A stretch of 64,000 bases of DNA. Source: Streptomyces fructofermentans. Lineage in GTDB: Bacteria > Actinomycetota > Actinomycetes > Streptomycetales > Streptomycetaceae. This document shows, in pieces, positions 1 through 10,100 of the stretch; position 1 is the first letter of the stretch, and the number at the start of each line of letters is the position of its first letter. The notes beneath the pieces are model-generated. The model was not told the origin of the DNA. It did no database searches and saw only the letters and a program-made list of their open reading frames with translations. The position numbers were made by a program, and so were the translations under genes. The stretch is from contig NZ_BMWD01000007.1 in NCBI RefSeq assembly GCF_014651055.1, forward strand, positions 1 to 64,000, read 5' to 3'.

Positions 1-581
1 GGAGCCCGCATGCAGATGATCGTCGTGATGAAGTTGACCGCGCCCAGGATCGTGCCGAAACCCAAGAACGCCAGACCCATGATCCACATGTCCGCGCCGA
101 TACCCGGCGAACGCACCGCGTCCGACAACGGGCTGTACGCGAACCAACCGAAGTCCGCCGCACCCTGCGGCGTGAGGAAACCACCCACCGCGATCAGCGA
201 CCCGAACAGGTACAGCCAGTACGCGAACATGTTCAGCCGCGGGAACGCCACATCCGGCGCACCGATCTGCAACGGCATGATCCAGTTCGCGAACCCCGCG
301 AACAACGGGGTGGCGAACATCAGCAGCATCACCGTCCCGTGCATCGTGAACGCCTGGTTGAACTGCTCGTTCGACATCAGCTGGGTGCCGGGACGGGCCA
401 GCTCCGCGCGCATCAGCAGCGCCAGCACACCGCCGAAGCAGAAGAACGCGAACGACGTGACCAGATAGAGCGTGCCGATCGTCTTGTGGTCCGTCGTGAT
501 CAGCAGGCGGACGGCGGCGTGGCCCCGGCGCCGGGGTGCGGGCGGCGGCGCGAGGGCCGCGGTGACAGTGTTGCTCTCCAT
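1..581 (-). CDS. ctaD: Cytochrome c oxidase subunit I, N-terminal part (runs off the window)
   Basis: Haem-copper oxidase large subunit of the aa3-type terminal oxidase in the cytoplasmic membrane; it reduces O2 and pumps protons. Reading the minus strand from an ATG at 581 gives [16 protein letters not shown], then [11 protein letters not shown], followed by transmembrane helices and [15 protein letters not shown]. The last contains the conserved MHG histidine of helix II, a low-spin haem a ligand in this family. About 193 residues are present and the reading frame stays open to position 1, so the C-terminal two thirds lie outside the window. The gene is divergent from the sigma-factor gene, with about 100 bp between the two starts. 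Confidence 0.95.
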   Translation of the reverse strand, partial: MESNTVTAALAPPPAPRRRGHAAVRLLITTDHKTIGTLYLVTSFAFFCFGGVLALLMRAELARPGTQLMSNEQFNQAFTMHGTVMLLMFATPLFAGFANWIMPLQIGAPDVAFPRLNMFAYWLYLFGSLIAVGGFLTPQGAADFGWFAYSPLSDAVRSPGIGADMWIMGLAFLGFGTILGAVNFITTIICMRA

Positions 582-687
582 GCCCCGCCTGTGTCCGCGC
601 GCGGCCCCGGGGTCACACTTGGACGCGGCGACAAACGTCACCGCATCCGGGTGTGACGATCGAGGACCTGCCGGACACGTACCGAAC

Positions 688-1251
688 ATGAGCAACGACG
701 AGATCTTCGCCGCTGCCTATCGCGAGCACTACTGGGCGGTCAGCCGCTACGTTGCACGGCGACTGGACGGCGGGACGAGCGAGGTCGAGGAAGTGGTGGC
801 GGAGGTCTTCACCGTCGCCTGGCGGCGCAGGTCCGACCTGCCCACGCCCCCGCTTCCCTGGCTGTACGGAGTGGCGCGCAACTGCCTCGCCAACGCCGTA
901 CGCGGCCACGGTCGCCGCCGGCGGCTCGTCGACCGGCTCGGCCACGACGAGACGGCGCACGGCAGGCAGATCGTGCACAGCCCCGACACCGAGCCGCCCG
1001 GCGCGTGGGTGCACGAGGCGCTGGCCCGGCTCTCCCCGGCCGACCAGGAGGTACTGCGGCTCACCAGCTGGGAGGAGCTCGGCGTCGACGAGGTCGCCGT
1101 GGCCCTCGGCTGCGGCAGCCGCGCCGCGGCGATGCGCCTGCACAGGGCCCGCCGCCGGCTCAGGGCCGAGATCGACCGCATGCGGACCACCGTGGCCCCC
1201 GGCGCCGGCGCGCCCCGCCGCGACACCCCGAAGGAGCAGGGCCATGGCTGA
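688..1251 (+). CDS. ECF-type RNA polymerase sigma factor
   Basis: Group 4 sigma-70 factor of 187 residues. Region 2 runs from about residue 8 to 70 ([20 protein letters not shown], then EVFTVAWRR and [10 protein letters not shown]). Region 4 is near 110-165 ([11 protein letters not shown], then the helix-turn-helix [19 protein letters not shown]). The ATG at 688 is preferred because region 2 begins right after it; the frame is open further upstream but codes for nothing sigma-like. The 3' end overlaps the next gene by 8 nt (ATGGCTGA), so the two are probably translationally coupled. I see no canonical zinc-binding anti-sigma gene beside it; the downstream membrane protein is the likely regulator. 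Confidence 0.9.
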   Translation: MSNDEIFAAAYREHYWAVSRYVARRLDGGTSEVEEVVAEVFTVAWRRRSDLPTPPLPWLYGVARNCLANAVRGHGRRRRLVDRLGHDETAHGRQIVHSPDTEPPGAWVHEALARLSPADQEVLRLTSWEELGVDEVAVALGCGSRAAAMRLHRARRRLRAEIDRMRTTVAPGAGAPRRDTPKEQGHG

Positions 1252-2260
1252 CGAACTCGAACTGCTGCGCCGGGCCAACCCGGTGCCGTCCGCCGATCCC
1301 CGCTTCCGCGAGGGCCCGCTGCCTCCCGGTGCCGAGCGCCACCTCGACCTGCTCACGCGTCGGGCGGCCCCCGCGCCGAACCGCCCCGCCCGCCGGCCTC
1401 ACGTTCCGCGCCCGCGGCGTGCGCACCTCGCGTGGGCGGTCGTGACGGCCGCCGTCGTCGCCGTGACGGCCCTGGCCCTCCTGCTCGCGGGGCCGGCCAC
1501 TCCGTCGGCCGTGGCCGCGCCCCGCCCGCTGACCCCGGTCGCGGGATCGGCTCCCGTCTCCCTGGAGCGGTTGGCCGAGCGGGCGCGGACCGCCGCCGGG
1601 GAAGACGCCTCGCCGCGTCTGCGCCAGGGGACCCATGTGCAGTCGTGGAGCCTGAGCATGACCTCAGGACCGGACGCCCGGCGGCCCGTCACCCTCCCCG
1701 AGGAACGTGTCGTGCGCTGGCGGCCCGACGGAAGCCGCACCGAGCTCGTCGTCGCGACGGACCCGCGCAGGCCGGGGCAGCCGGTCGTCACCGACCCGGG
1801 CGGCGATCCGCGCACCGTGGACGACGGCCACGTCCTCAGCAGGGTCACCCTCCCGCCGAGCTGGAGCGACGCCCCGCCCTGGGCGCGGCCTCCACACGAC
1901 GCCCGGGGCCTCCGCGCCTACCTCGACGAACTCGACCGTGCCGGTGGTCAGGACACGCCCCGGCTGCTCGACGCCGTGGCCGAACTGCTGGACCACTGGA
2001 CCCTGGGGGGCCGGGAGTCGGCGGCGCTGGCACAGGTTCTCGCCGACGCCGGAGGACTGCGCCCCGCCGGTGGGGTCACGGACCGTCTCGGGCGCCCCGG
2101 GCAGGCGTACACCCACTCGGCTCCCGGCATCCGCCGCATGATCGTCCTCGCCCCCGACACCGGAGCCGTCCTCGGCCTGGAGACCACCTTCACCAAGGAC
2201 CAGCCGGACCTCGCGGTGAAGGCCGGCGACGTCATGGCCTACCGCGCGTGGATGCGCTGA
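1244..2260 (+). CDS. CU044_5270 family membrane protein, probable sigma-factor partner
   Basis: A 338-residue protein beginning [20 protein letters not shown], the usual opening of the CU044_5270 family often encoded directly after ECF sigma genes. Residues 1-60 are cytoplasmic-type. One transmembrane segment lies near residues 64-84 (AWAVVTAAVVAVTALALLLA), followed by about 250 residues predicted outside the membrane (GTHVQSWSLSM, DGSRTELVVATDP). The topology suits an anti-sigma factor or co-regulator that holds or tunes the sigma factor, but the family has no proven function that I know of. It overlaps the sigma gene by 8 nt, so co-expression is almost certain. A small GC hairpin (2261-2275) begins one base after the stop codon. 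Confidence 0.75.
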   Translation: MADELELLRRANPVPSADPRFREGPLPPGAERHLDLLTRRAAPAPNRPARRPHVPRPRRAHLAWAVVTAAVVAVTALALLLAGPATPSAVAAPRPLTPVAGSAPVSLERLAERARTAAGEDASPRLRQGTHVQSWSLSMTSGPDARRPVTLPEERVVRWRPDGSRTELVVATDPRRPGQPVVTDPGGDPRTVDDGHVLSRVTLPPSWSDAPPWARPPHDARGLRAYLDELDRAGGQDTPRLLDAVAELLDHWTLGGRESAALAQVLADAGGLRPAGGVTDRLGRPGQAYTHSAPGIRRMIVLAPDTGAVLGLETTFTKDQPDLAVKAGDVMAYRAWMR

Positions 2261-2862
<602 letters not shown>

Positions 2863-2902
2863 CCCGCGGCGCCATGCGCCGCCCCTCTCCGAGCCGTCCT
2901 GC

Positions 2903-2929
2903 GCCCACCCGCCCACCGAGCGGGTGGGC
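2903..2929. terminator. Stem-loop terminator after the 62-aa ORF
   Basis: Ten-base perfect inverted repeat, GCCCACCCGC (2903-2912) pairing with 2920-2929, with a 7-nt loop. It lies 40 nt beyond the stop codon. A poly-T tail is absent, as is usual for terminators in Streptomyces. Confidence 0.65.
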
Positions 2930-3024
2930 TTCGGCGTTTCCGGGCCACGGCCCCGGACGGGCCGCGGTGTGCCGGACGTCACGTACGCCGCCGAGACCCG
3001 CGCGACGCGGACCGGTGCGATGAC

Positions 3025-3068
3025 GCGCCAGGGCCCCGCGCTCCGAGGGGAGCGCGGGGCCCTGGCGC
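3025..3068. terminator. Very strong 20-bp hairpin, bidirectional terminator
   Basis: The arms 3025-3044 and 3049-3068 are perfect 20-base inverted repeats closed by a GAGG tetraloop. It sits between the plus-strand small ORF and the convergent GH87 gene, and would end transcripts from either side. A second hairpin follows at 3103-3135. Confidence 0.75.
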
Positions 3069-3102
3069 CTCACGTGCGGGCGTGGCGCGGGGAGTCGGTG
3101 GC

Positions 3103-3135
3103 GCCCTCCGGCACCGGGTGCCGGTGCCGGAGGGC
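3103..3135. terminator. 15-bp hairpin directly after the minus-strand GH87 gene
   Basis: Perfect 15-base arms (3103-3117 and 3121-3135) around a GTG loop, 18 nt beyond the stop codon of the minus-strand glucanase. Together with the 20-bp hairpin beyond it, this forms a double terminator. Confidence 0.7.
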
Positions 3136-3153
3136 TGTGGACCTGTCCTTCGC

Positions 3154-6100
3154 TCAGCGGTTCCTGCGGGCGGTGGACGCCCCGTTGGGGGTTCCGGAGA
3201 TGGTGAACTGCGAGCCCGGTTCGATCAGTACGCTCCCTTCGGCCGAGTCGGTGATCGTGACGTCGGTCAGGGTCGCGCTGCCGCGTGCGCCGCTCATCGC
3301 GAGGATGCCGGAGCCGTTCCTCGACCCGTCGATGCGCACGCCGGTGATCTTCACTCCCGGCATCGCGCCGCCACCCGTCTTGAACTGGATGCCGTCGTAC
3401 GTCGAGTCGAAGATCTCGGTGTCCCGGATGGTCACGCCCGGGATGTCCTGGCCCTGGGCGAAGAGGGTGATGGCCCCGAGCTCCTGGTCCTCGTTCCAGA
3501 ACGCGCCGCCCGTCCGGTGCAGGGCGTTGCCCGCGATCAGGGTCTGCCCGGAGAACGGCAGCGGGTCGTGGTCGGTGGCCAGCATGATGCCGGGGTAGTT
3601 CATCGTGTCGGCGATGACGTTGTTCTCGATGGTGTTGCCGTAACCGCCGTACACCGCGATGCCGTTGGCCCGCCACGGCAGCTGGATCGTGTTGTTGCGG
3701 AAGTGGTTGTCGTGGCCGACGTCCACCGAGGTGTCCTTGACGTACTTGCTGGCCCAGACGGCGAGGGCGTCGTCACCCGTGTTGCGGAAGGACGAGTTGT
3801 AGACGGTGGAGTTGCGGGTGCCGTTGGCGAAGTTGATGCCGTCGGCGTACGTGTTGCGGATCCGTACGCCGCTGAACTCCAGCTCGTCGCCGGGTCCCCA
3901 GAGTTCGGGGATGTTGGAGTAGTCGCGGCCGGCCCAGACGCCCACGTTGGCGTGCTCGATCCAGACGTTGGTGATCTTGGTGCCCTTGCCGAAGCGGCCG
4001 TTGAGGCCGACGCCGCCCTCGTGGTTGCCGTCACCGCCGCGGATGGTGCCCGAGCCGAAGATGGCGATGTCGGAGATCTGCGTGTTGTGGTCGATGTCGA
4101 AGCCGAAGTTGCCCTCGTGCGGGTGGTTGATGCCGCCCGCCTGGTGGGGCGGGGTCAGCGTGTAGAGCTGGGAGTGCCACATGCCGGCGCCCCTGATGGT
4201 GACGTCCCGGATGCCGACCTGGTTGAACTGGCCCCGGTTCTGCGGGTCGTCGGTGAGGATCTTCTGCTCCTGGCGCCACTGCCCGGCCGGGATCCACACG
4301 CAGGCGATCTGGCCGTTCTGGTCGGCCGTGACCGCGCGCTGGAGGGCGTCGGTGTCGTCGAGTCCGTCGTTGGGGACGGCCCCGTACTCGGTGATCGAGG
4401 TGCAGTTCGCCGGCTTGGCGGCGGCGGGCGCCACCTGCTCCAGGTCGACGAGGTCGATGACGTAGAACGCGGCGGTGTCGCCCGCGTCCCGCTGGAGGCG
4501 GAACTTGGTGCCCACCGGGTAGGTCCGGGACAGCAGCGCGTGCGACTCGTCGAAGAGCCGCCGGGCGTCGCTGCCGGGCGTGTTGGTCAGGCCCTCGGGG
4601 TCGTCGGTGGTCCCGTACAGCCAGCTGTGCTTGGACGACAGGTTCAGCTTCCGCACGAAGGTGTCGTCGGCGTACAGGCTGATCGTGGCCTCCGCTCCGC
4701 CGCCGCTCGCGGCGTCCGGGACGGAGTTGCGCACCACGATCGAGTTGGACGGCGTCGTCGAGGTGAACTCGACGAACTGGCCGGTGGAGTTGAGCCTGAC
4801 GGACTTGCGGCCCGAGGACTCGGTGGCGAAGTTGGTGTGCCCGAAGGTGCGCTTCGCGTCGGCGCTGAGCAGGGTGCCCTGGTAGCGCCCGTCCTCGGCC
4901 TCCAGTTCGGTGTAGGGGACGGCGGCGCCCCGGCCGGCGACGAGGGACTTGGTGAGCACGTTGTTGTTCTCGTTGGTCTCACCGACCACGCCGGTGGCGT
5001 CGGCGGTCGCGGTGAGGGTGGCCCCGCCGCTGGTGGCCGTCCAGGTCCCGCTGATCGCCACGTTGACCGTGGCGCCGGAGGCGATCTGGCCGGTCGTGCC
5101 GTTCAGGGTGGTGGAGCCGACCTGGAGCCTGGTCACGGAGCCGGCCGGGGCCGCGGAGGTTCCCCGGTTGTGCACGGTGACCGTGAAGGAGACGGACGAG
5201 CCGACGGCCGGGTTGGCCGGGCTGGTCGCGATGGCCCGCACTTCGAGGTCCGGGCCGGGGGCCTGGCCGACGACCAGCCGGTCGGCCGCCGTACGGCTGT
5301 TGTTGGTGTCGTCCAGCTCCGCGACCGTGCCGCGCGGGTCGACGACGGCGGAGACGGCGTAGTTGCCGGCCGGACGGGTGCCCGCGGCCACGGCGACGGT
5401 CGCGGAGGCGCCCGGGTCGAGCGCGGGCACGTTGCCGCTGCCGGCGACCGTCCCCTCCAGACTGGCCTCGACGGTAGTCGCCGCGGACCGCGCGGTGCCC
5501 GCGTTGCGGACGGTGGCGTTGACGGTCACGGCGTCCCGCTCGGAAGGGGCGGCCGGTGTCCAGGTCAGACCGGTGACGGTCAGGTCGGGTGCGGGTGCCG
5601 CGGTCCCGACGACCTGGAACTCGGCGACCTGTCCGCCGGGCGCCCCGGTGTTGGAGAAGAACCGGAGCCGGACGTCCGACCAGCGGCCGGTGACGGGAAT
5701 GGTCACCGAGTTGTTGTCGCGGGAGGGGCTGAAGGCGTAGTCGGCGCGGTCGCGCAGCGAGGTGAAGCCGCTCGCCGAGCCCTGACGGCCCAGCACCTGG
5801 ATGCTCTGCGTGCGGGCCGACCACACCTGGTCCGGGTTGAGTTTGACCACGACGGCGTCGATGTCGGCGTCGGCGCCGAGCTTGACCGTGAGGTCGGCGG
5901 GGTGGCCGGCCGCCTCCCAGTAGGTGGAGGTGGAGTCGTCGGTGGCGTTGGCCGCCACGAAGTTGTGGACCGACGACGTGGCCTCGACCGGCTTGTTGCG
6001 CGCGAGGTTGGTGCCGGTGGGGGGCGGAGTGGTGCCGCCGTCGTCCCCATGCACCTCGAGTTCGGAGAGCTGGGCGGCGTTCCAGCCGGTGTTGCCGGTG

Positions 6101-6603
6101 ATGTGCACGCGGACGTAGCGCGCCTCCGAGGGGGAGGAGAGTTCGACCGGCACGGTGTTGGCCTGCGCGGGGTTGAAGGTCCGTCCGGTGGACGCCGAGA
6201 GCGTGCGGAAGGACGAGCCGTCGGTGCTGCCCTGGAGCGACAGGGTCTGGCTGCGGCTCTCCCAGGCGGCGGGCAGTTTGAGCACCACCCGGTCGACCGT
6301 GCGGGTCGCGCCCAGGTCGACCTGGACCCACTGCGGGAACGTGCCGGCCGGCCCTTCCCAGTACGACGCCTGGGCGCCGTCGGTGACGTTCCCCGCGGTG
6401 TAGGGCCCGTTGGCGCCGCCCGCCGTGGCGGGACGGCCGAGCGCGTGGTTGACGTCGGCGGCCGCGCCCGCCCGGTCGGTCTCCACGGGGGCGGTGGCGG
6501 CCCGGGCGGTCGAAGTGAAGGCCAGGGGGATCAGGCCGGTGGTCATGAGCGCGGCTATGACGGCACCGGTCAGTGACCGGCGGCCGAGGGGTCTCCATCT
6601 CAT
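3154..6603 (-). CDS. Secreted multidomain GH87-type alpha-1,3-glucanase / mycodextranase
   Basis: Predicted endo-hydrolase of alpha-1,3-linked glucan (fungal cell-wall glucan, nigeran or mutan), 1149 residues. The ATG at 6603 is chosen for its CAGAGGACCCC ribosome binding site and the signal peptide that follows (cleavage near ARA-AT, residue 35). Domains in order: discoidin-type module about 50-175, second discoidin 185-320 (NLARNKPVEATSSVHNF), two CARDB-like domains 330-545, a CBM6/35-like module 550-735 (PYTELEAEDGRYQG), then a right-handed beta-helix to the end. In the helix, D921 (YADGINFANG) and the pair D944-D945 (NTGDDALAVW) reproduce the D-x22-DD spacing I recall for the GH87 catalytic aspartates. 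It lacks the FN3 domains of its divergent partner. Exact linkage specificity cannot be read from sequence. Confidence 0.88.
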   Translation of the reverse strand: MRWRPLGRRSLTGAVIAALMTTGLIPLAFTSTARAATAPVETDRAGAAADVNHALGRPATAGGANGPYTAGNVTDGAQASYWEGPAGTFPQWVQVDLGATRTVDRVVLKLPAAWESRSQTLSLQGSTDGSSFRTLSASTGRTFNPAQANTVPVELSSPSEARYVRVHITGNTGWNAAQLSELEVHGDDGGTTPPPTGTNLARNKPVEATSSVHNFVAANATDDSTSTYWEAAGHPADLTVKLGADADIDAVVVKLNPDQVWSARTQSIQVLGRQGSASGFTSLRDRADYAFSPSRDNNSVTIPVTGRWSDVRLRFFSNTGAPGGQVAEFQVVGTAAPAPDLTVTGLTWTPAAPSERDAVTVNATVRNAGTARSAATTVEASLEGTVAGSGNVPALDPGASATVAVAAGTRPAGNYAVSAVVDPRGTVAELDDTNNSRTAADRLVVGQAPGPDLEVRAIATSPANPAVGSSVSFTVTVHNRGTSAAPAGSVTRLQVGSTTLNGTTGQIASGATVNVAISGTWTATSGGATLTATADATGVVGETNENNNVLTKSLVAGRGAAVPYTELEAEDGRYQGTLLSADAKRTFGHTNFATESSGRKSVRLNSTGQFVEFTSTTPSNSIVVRNSVPDAASGGGAEATISLYADDTFVRKLNLSSKHSWLYGTTDDPEGLTNTPGSDARRLFDESHALLSRTYPVGTKFRLQRDAGDTAAFYVIDLVDLEQVAPAAAKPANCTSITEYGAVPNDGLDDTDALQRAVTADQNGQIACVWIPAGQWRQEQKILTDDPQNRGQFNQVGIRDVTIRGAGMWHSQLYTLTPPHQAGGINHPHEGNFGFDIDHNTQISDIAIFGSGTIRGGDGNHEGGVGLNGRFGKGTKITNVWIEHANVGVWAGRDYSNIPELWGPGDELEFSGVRIRNTYADGINFANGTRNSTVYNSSFRNTGDDALAVWASKYVKDTSVDVGHDNHFRNNTIQLPWRANGIAVYGGYGNTIENNVIADTMNYPGIMLATDHDPLPFSGQTLIAGNALHRTGGAFWNEDQELGAITLFAQGQDIPGVTIRDTEIFDSTYDGIQFKTGGGAMPGVKITGVRIDGSRNGSGILAMSGARGSATLTDVTITDSAEGSVLIEPGSQFTISGTPNGASTARRNR

Positions 6604-7112
6604 GGGGTCCTCTGTTCCGTGGGGGAGGCGGGGAGCGAGGCAGGCAGGCCGGGCACGCCGGGGCAGGCACGGGGGAGTCAGGGGAGGGAAGAGTGTCCGT
6701 CGAGGAGTGCACCGGCCTTGCACGCAAATTGAGCTGCTCAGTCGATTCTTTGCGGAAACTACGCCCACAGGTTTCTAGGCCGTCTCCGCTTTGTCAACGG
6801 TCCCGGTACTACCGGTAGTTGAGGTGGAAGCGGCTTGCGTCACTTGCGTTCCCACTTGCGTTTTTCGACAGCTCTCACGAAAGCCGCTGGCCCGCCGCCG
6901 CAGCAGGTGGGGACGGACCCGGAGTCCCGCGTTTCGGGCATGCTCACGCCATAGACGTACCGTCAGGTGTCTGCAACTCTCTGATCGATCGACGCAAAAG
7001 AGAGTGCGCTCCGCCGCACATTGAAGCGCGACGCACCGACCCCCACGGACACCCACCCACACAACCGCCCCGGTGCCGTCCACCTCCGGTCCGGGACGGA
7101 GATCGGGGACAC
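6604..7112. promoter_or_regulatory. Divergent promoter region of the two GH87 genes with CTTGCGT repeats
   Basis: This 509-bp non-coding region separates the two divergent glucanase starts. It contains three direct copies of CTTGCGT at 6834-6840, 6843-6849 and 6855-6861, and a short palindrome TTGCACGCAA at 6718-6727. The same core (CTTGCGC twice, and TTGCACG) recurs in the palindrome in front of the lacI gene, which suggests that the local LacI protein binds here. An ACGAAAGC motif at 6877-6884 also recurs upstream of the ABC importer (12822-12829). The region is visibly richer in A/T than the genes around it. I cannot fix the -10/-35 boxes with confidence. Confidence 0.6.
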
Positions 7113-10100
7113 ATGAGACCGCAACGCCGGGGACGGCGGGGGGCAGCCGCCGTCCTCTCCGTCCTCCTGCTCCTGCTGGGCCTGCCGTCACTGACCGCAG
7201 CGTCGGCGGCCGAGGGCCCCAACCTCGCCGCCGGCCGGCCCGCCACCGCGGGCAGCGCCCACACCGAGTACCCCGCACGCAACGTCACCGACGGAAACCA
7301 GGGCACCTACTGGCAGAGCGCCGGGAGCAGCTTCCCCCAGTGGGTCCAGACAGACCTGGGCTCCTCGGTGCGGGTCGACGAAGTGGTGCTGAGGCTGCCG
7401 GCGGGCTGGGAGAGCCGCAACCAGACGCTGTCCGTGCAGGGCAGCGCCGACGGCACGAGCTTCTCGACGCTCAAGGCCTCCGCCTCCTACGCGTTCAGCC
7501 CCGGCAGCGGCAACACCGTCACGGTGGGCTTCCCCGCCACCCAGGCCCGGCACGTGCGGATCGAGATCACCGCCAACACCGGCTGGCAGGCGGCCCAGTT
7601 GTCCGAGCTGGAGGTCCGCGGGGCCGGTGAGTCCTCCGTCAACCTGGCCCGCGGCCGCACGCTGACCGCCTCCGGCCACAGCGAGTCCTACGTGCCGGCC
7701 AACGCCGCCGACGGCAACAAGGCCAGCTACTGGGAGAGCCGGAACAACGACCTGCCGCAGTGGATCCAGGCCGACCTCGGGTCCTCCGTGCGCGTCGACC
7801 GGGTGGTGCTGCGCCTGCCCGACGGATGGGGGGCCCGCACCCAGACCCTCAAGATCCAGGGAAGCGCCAACGGCACCGACTTCTCCGACCTGACCGCCTC
7901 CCGGGCCCACGCGTTCGCCCCGGCCGACGGCAACTCGGTGACGATCGCCTTCGACGCGACCACCACCCGGTACGTACGGGTCCTGATCACCGCCAACACC
8001 GGCCAACCGGCGGGCCAGTTGTCCGAGCTGGAGGTCTACGGCCCGGCGACCGGGGACACCCGGGCACCGAGCGCCCCCACGGACCTGGCGTTCACCGAGC
8101 CCGCCACCGGCCAGATCAGGCTCACCTGGAAGGCGTCCGACGACGACACCGGTGTGACCGGCTACGACGTCTACGCGGACAACGAACTGCTCACCACCGT
8201 CGCGGGCTCCGTCACCACCTACACGGACAACCGCCCCGCCGGTGCCACCGTCTCCTACTTCGTACGGGCCAGGGACGCGGCCGGAAACGTCTCCGGCGAC
8301 AGCAACACCGTCACCCGCCGCGGCGAGAGCGGCGACACCCAGGCGCCCACGGCACCCGCGAACCTTGCGCTCACCGAACCGGCCGCCGGGCAGATCAGGC
8401 TCTCCTGGAACGCCTCGACGGACAACACCGGCGTCACCGGCTACCAGGTGTACGCCAACAACGTCCTGCTCACCACGGTCGCGGGCTCGGTCACCACCTA
8501 TACCGACAACCGTTCCGCCGGTGCCACCGTCTCCTACTTCGTACGGGCCAGGGACGCGGCCGGAAACGTCTCCGGCGACAGCAACACCGTCACCCGCAAC
8601 GGCAGTTCGGGACCGGGCTCCAACCTCGCGGTCGGCCGGCCCATCACCGCCTCCTCGACCGTGCACACCTTCGCCGCCGAGAACGCCAACGACAAGGGCA
8701 CGTCCACCTACTGGGAGGGCTCCGGCCACCCGGCCACCCTCACCGTGAAGCTCGGAGCCAACGCCGACGTCACCTCGCTCGTCCTCAGACTGAACCCGGA
8801 CAGCTCGTGGGGCGCCCGGACCCAGAACATCCAGGTCCTCGGCCGCGAACAGGACGCCACGGCGCACACCAGCCTCGTCGCCGCGAAGGACTACGCCTTC
8901 AGCCCGACGAGCGGCAACACCGTGACCGTGCCCGTCACCGCGCGCGTCGCCGACGTGCAGTTGCGCTTCACCTCCAACACCGGTGCACCGGCAGGCCAGT
9001 TGGCCGAGTTCCAGGTGATCGGGACCGCCGCGCCCAACCCCGACCTGGAAGTCACCGCACTGACCGCCTCGCCGGCCTCACCGGTCGAGTCCGACGAGAT
9101 CACCCTCACCGCCACCGTCCGCAACGGCGGCGAGAGCGCCGCACCGGCCAGCAGCCTCGCACTGCGCCTGGGCGGCACCAAGGTCGCCACCGCGGCCGTC
9201 GGCTCCCTCGCCCCCGGGGCGCAGCGCACCGTCAGCGCCTCCGTCGGCGCCCGGGACGCCGGCACCTACCAGCTCAGCGCCGTCGCCGACGAGGCCGGCG
9301 AGGTCATCGAGCAGAACGAGACCAACAACACCTACACCAACCCCACTTCACTGGTCGTGCGACCGGTCAGCAGCTCGGATCTCGTACCGGTGCTCACCAC
9401 CTCCCCGTCGGGACCGGCGGACGGCGACACGGTCACCTTCAAGGTCGCCGTGCGCAACCAGGGCTCCACCGCCTCGGCGGGCGGCGCGCACGGCATCACC
9501 GTCGCGCTGGTCGACTCCAAGGGCGCCACCGTGCGGACGCTGACCGGTTCGTACGAGGGCACGATCGCGGCCGGCGCCACGAGCGGGGCCGTCACGCTCG
9601 GCACCTGGACCGCCGCCAACGGCTCGTACACGGTCCGGACCACCGTCGCCGCCGACGCCGACGAACTCCCGGGCAAGCGGGAGAACAACACCGCGAGCCA
9701 GGCCCTGTTCGTCGGACGCGGCGCCAACATGCCCTACGACATGTACGAGGCGGAGGACGCCGCCACCGGCGGAGGTGCCGAGACCGTCGGGCCCAATCGG
9801 ACCGTCGGCGACCTCGCGGGAGAGGCCTCGGGCCGCAAGGCCGTCACGCTCGACAGCACCGGCGAGTACGTCGAGTTCACCACCAAGGCGGCCACCAATA
9901 CCCTGGTGACCCGCTTCTCCATCCCGGACTCCGCGGGCGGCGGCGGGATCGACGCCACCCTCAACGTCTACGTCGACGGCGCCTTCCGCAAGGCGCTGCC
10001 GCTCACCTCGAAGTACGCCTGGCTGTACGGGGCGGAAGCGGGCCCGGGGAACTCCCCGTCGGCCGGCGCTCCGCGCCACATCTACGACGAGGCGCACCTG

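Noticed and set aside
3082..6576. 1164-codon open frame on the plus strand
   Set aside because: Antisense shadow of the GH87 gene: product is Val/Gly/Asp/Arg-rich low-complexity sequence without signal peptide or motifs; third-position GC favours the minus strand.
7188..8867. Long minus-strand open frame opposite the second glucanase
   Set aside because: Same type of antisense artefact; the plus-strand frame carries clear discoidin and FN3 domains.
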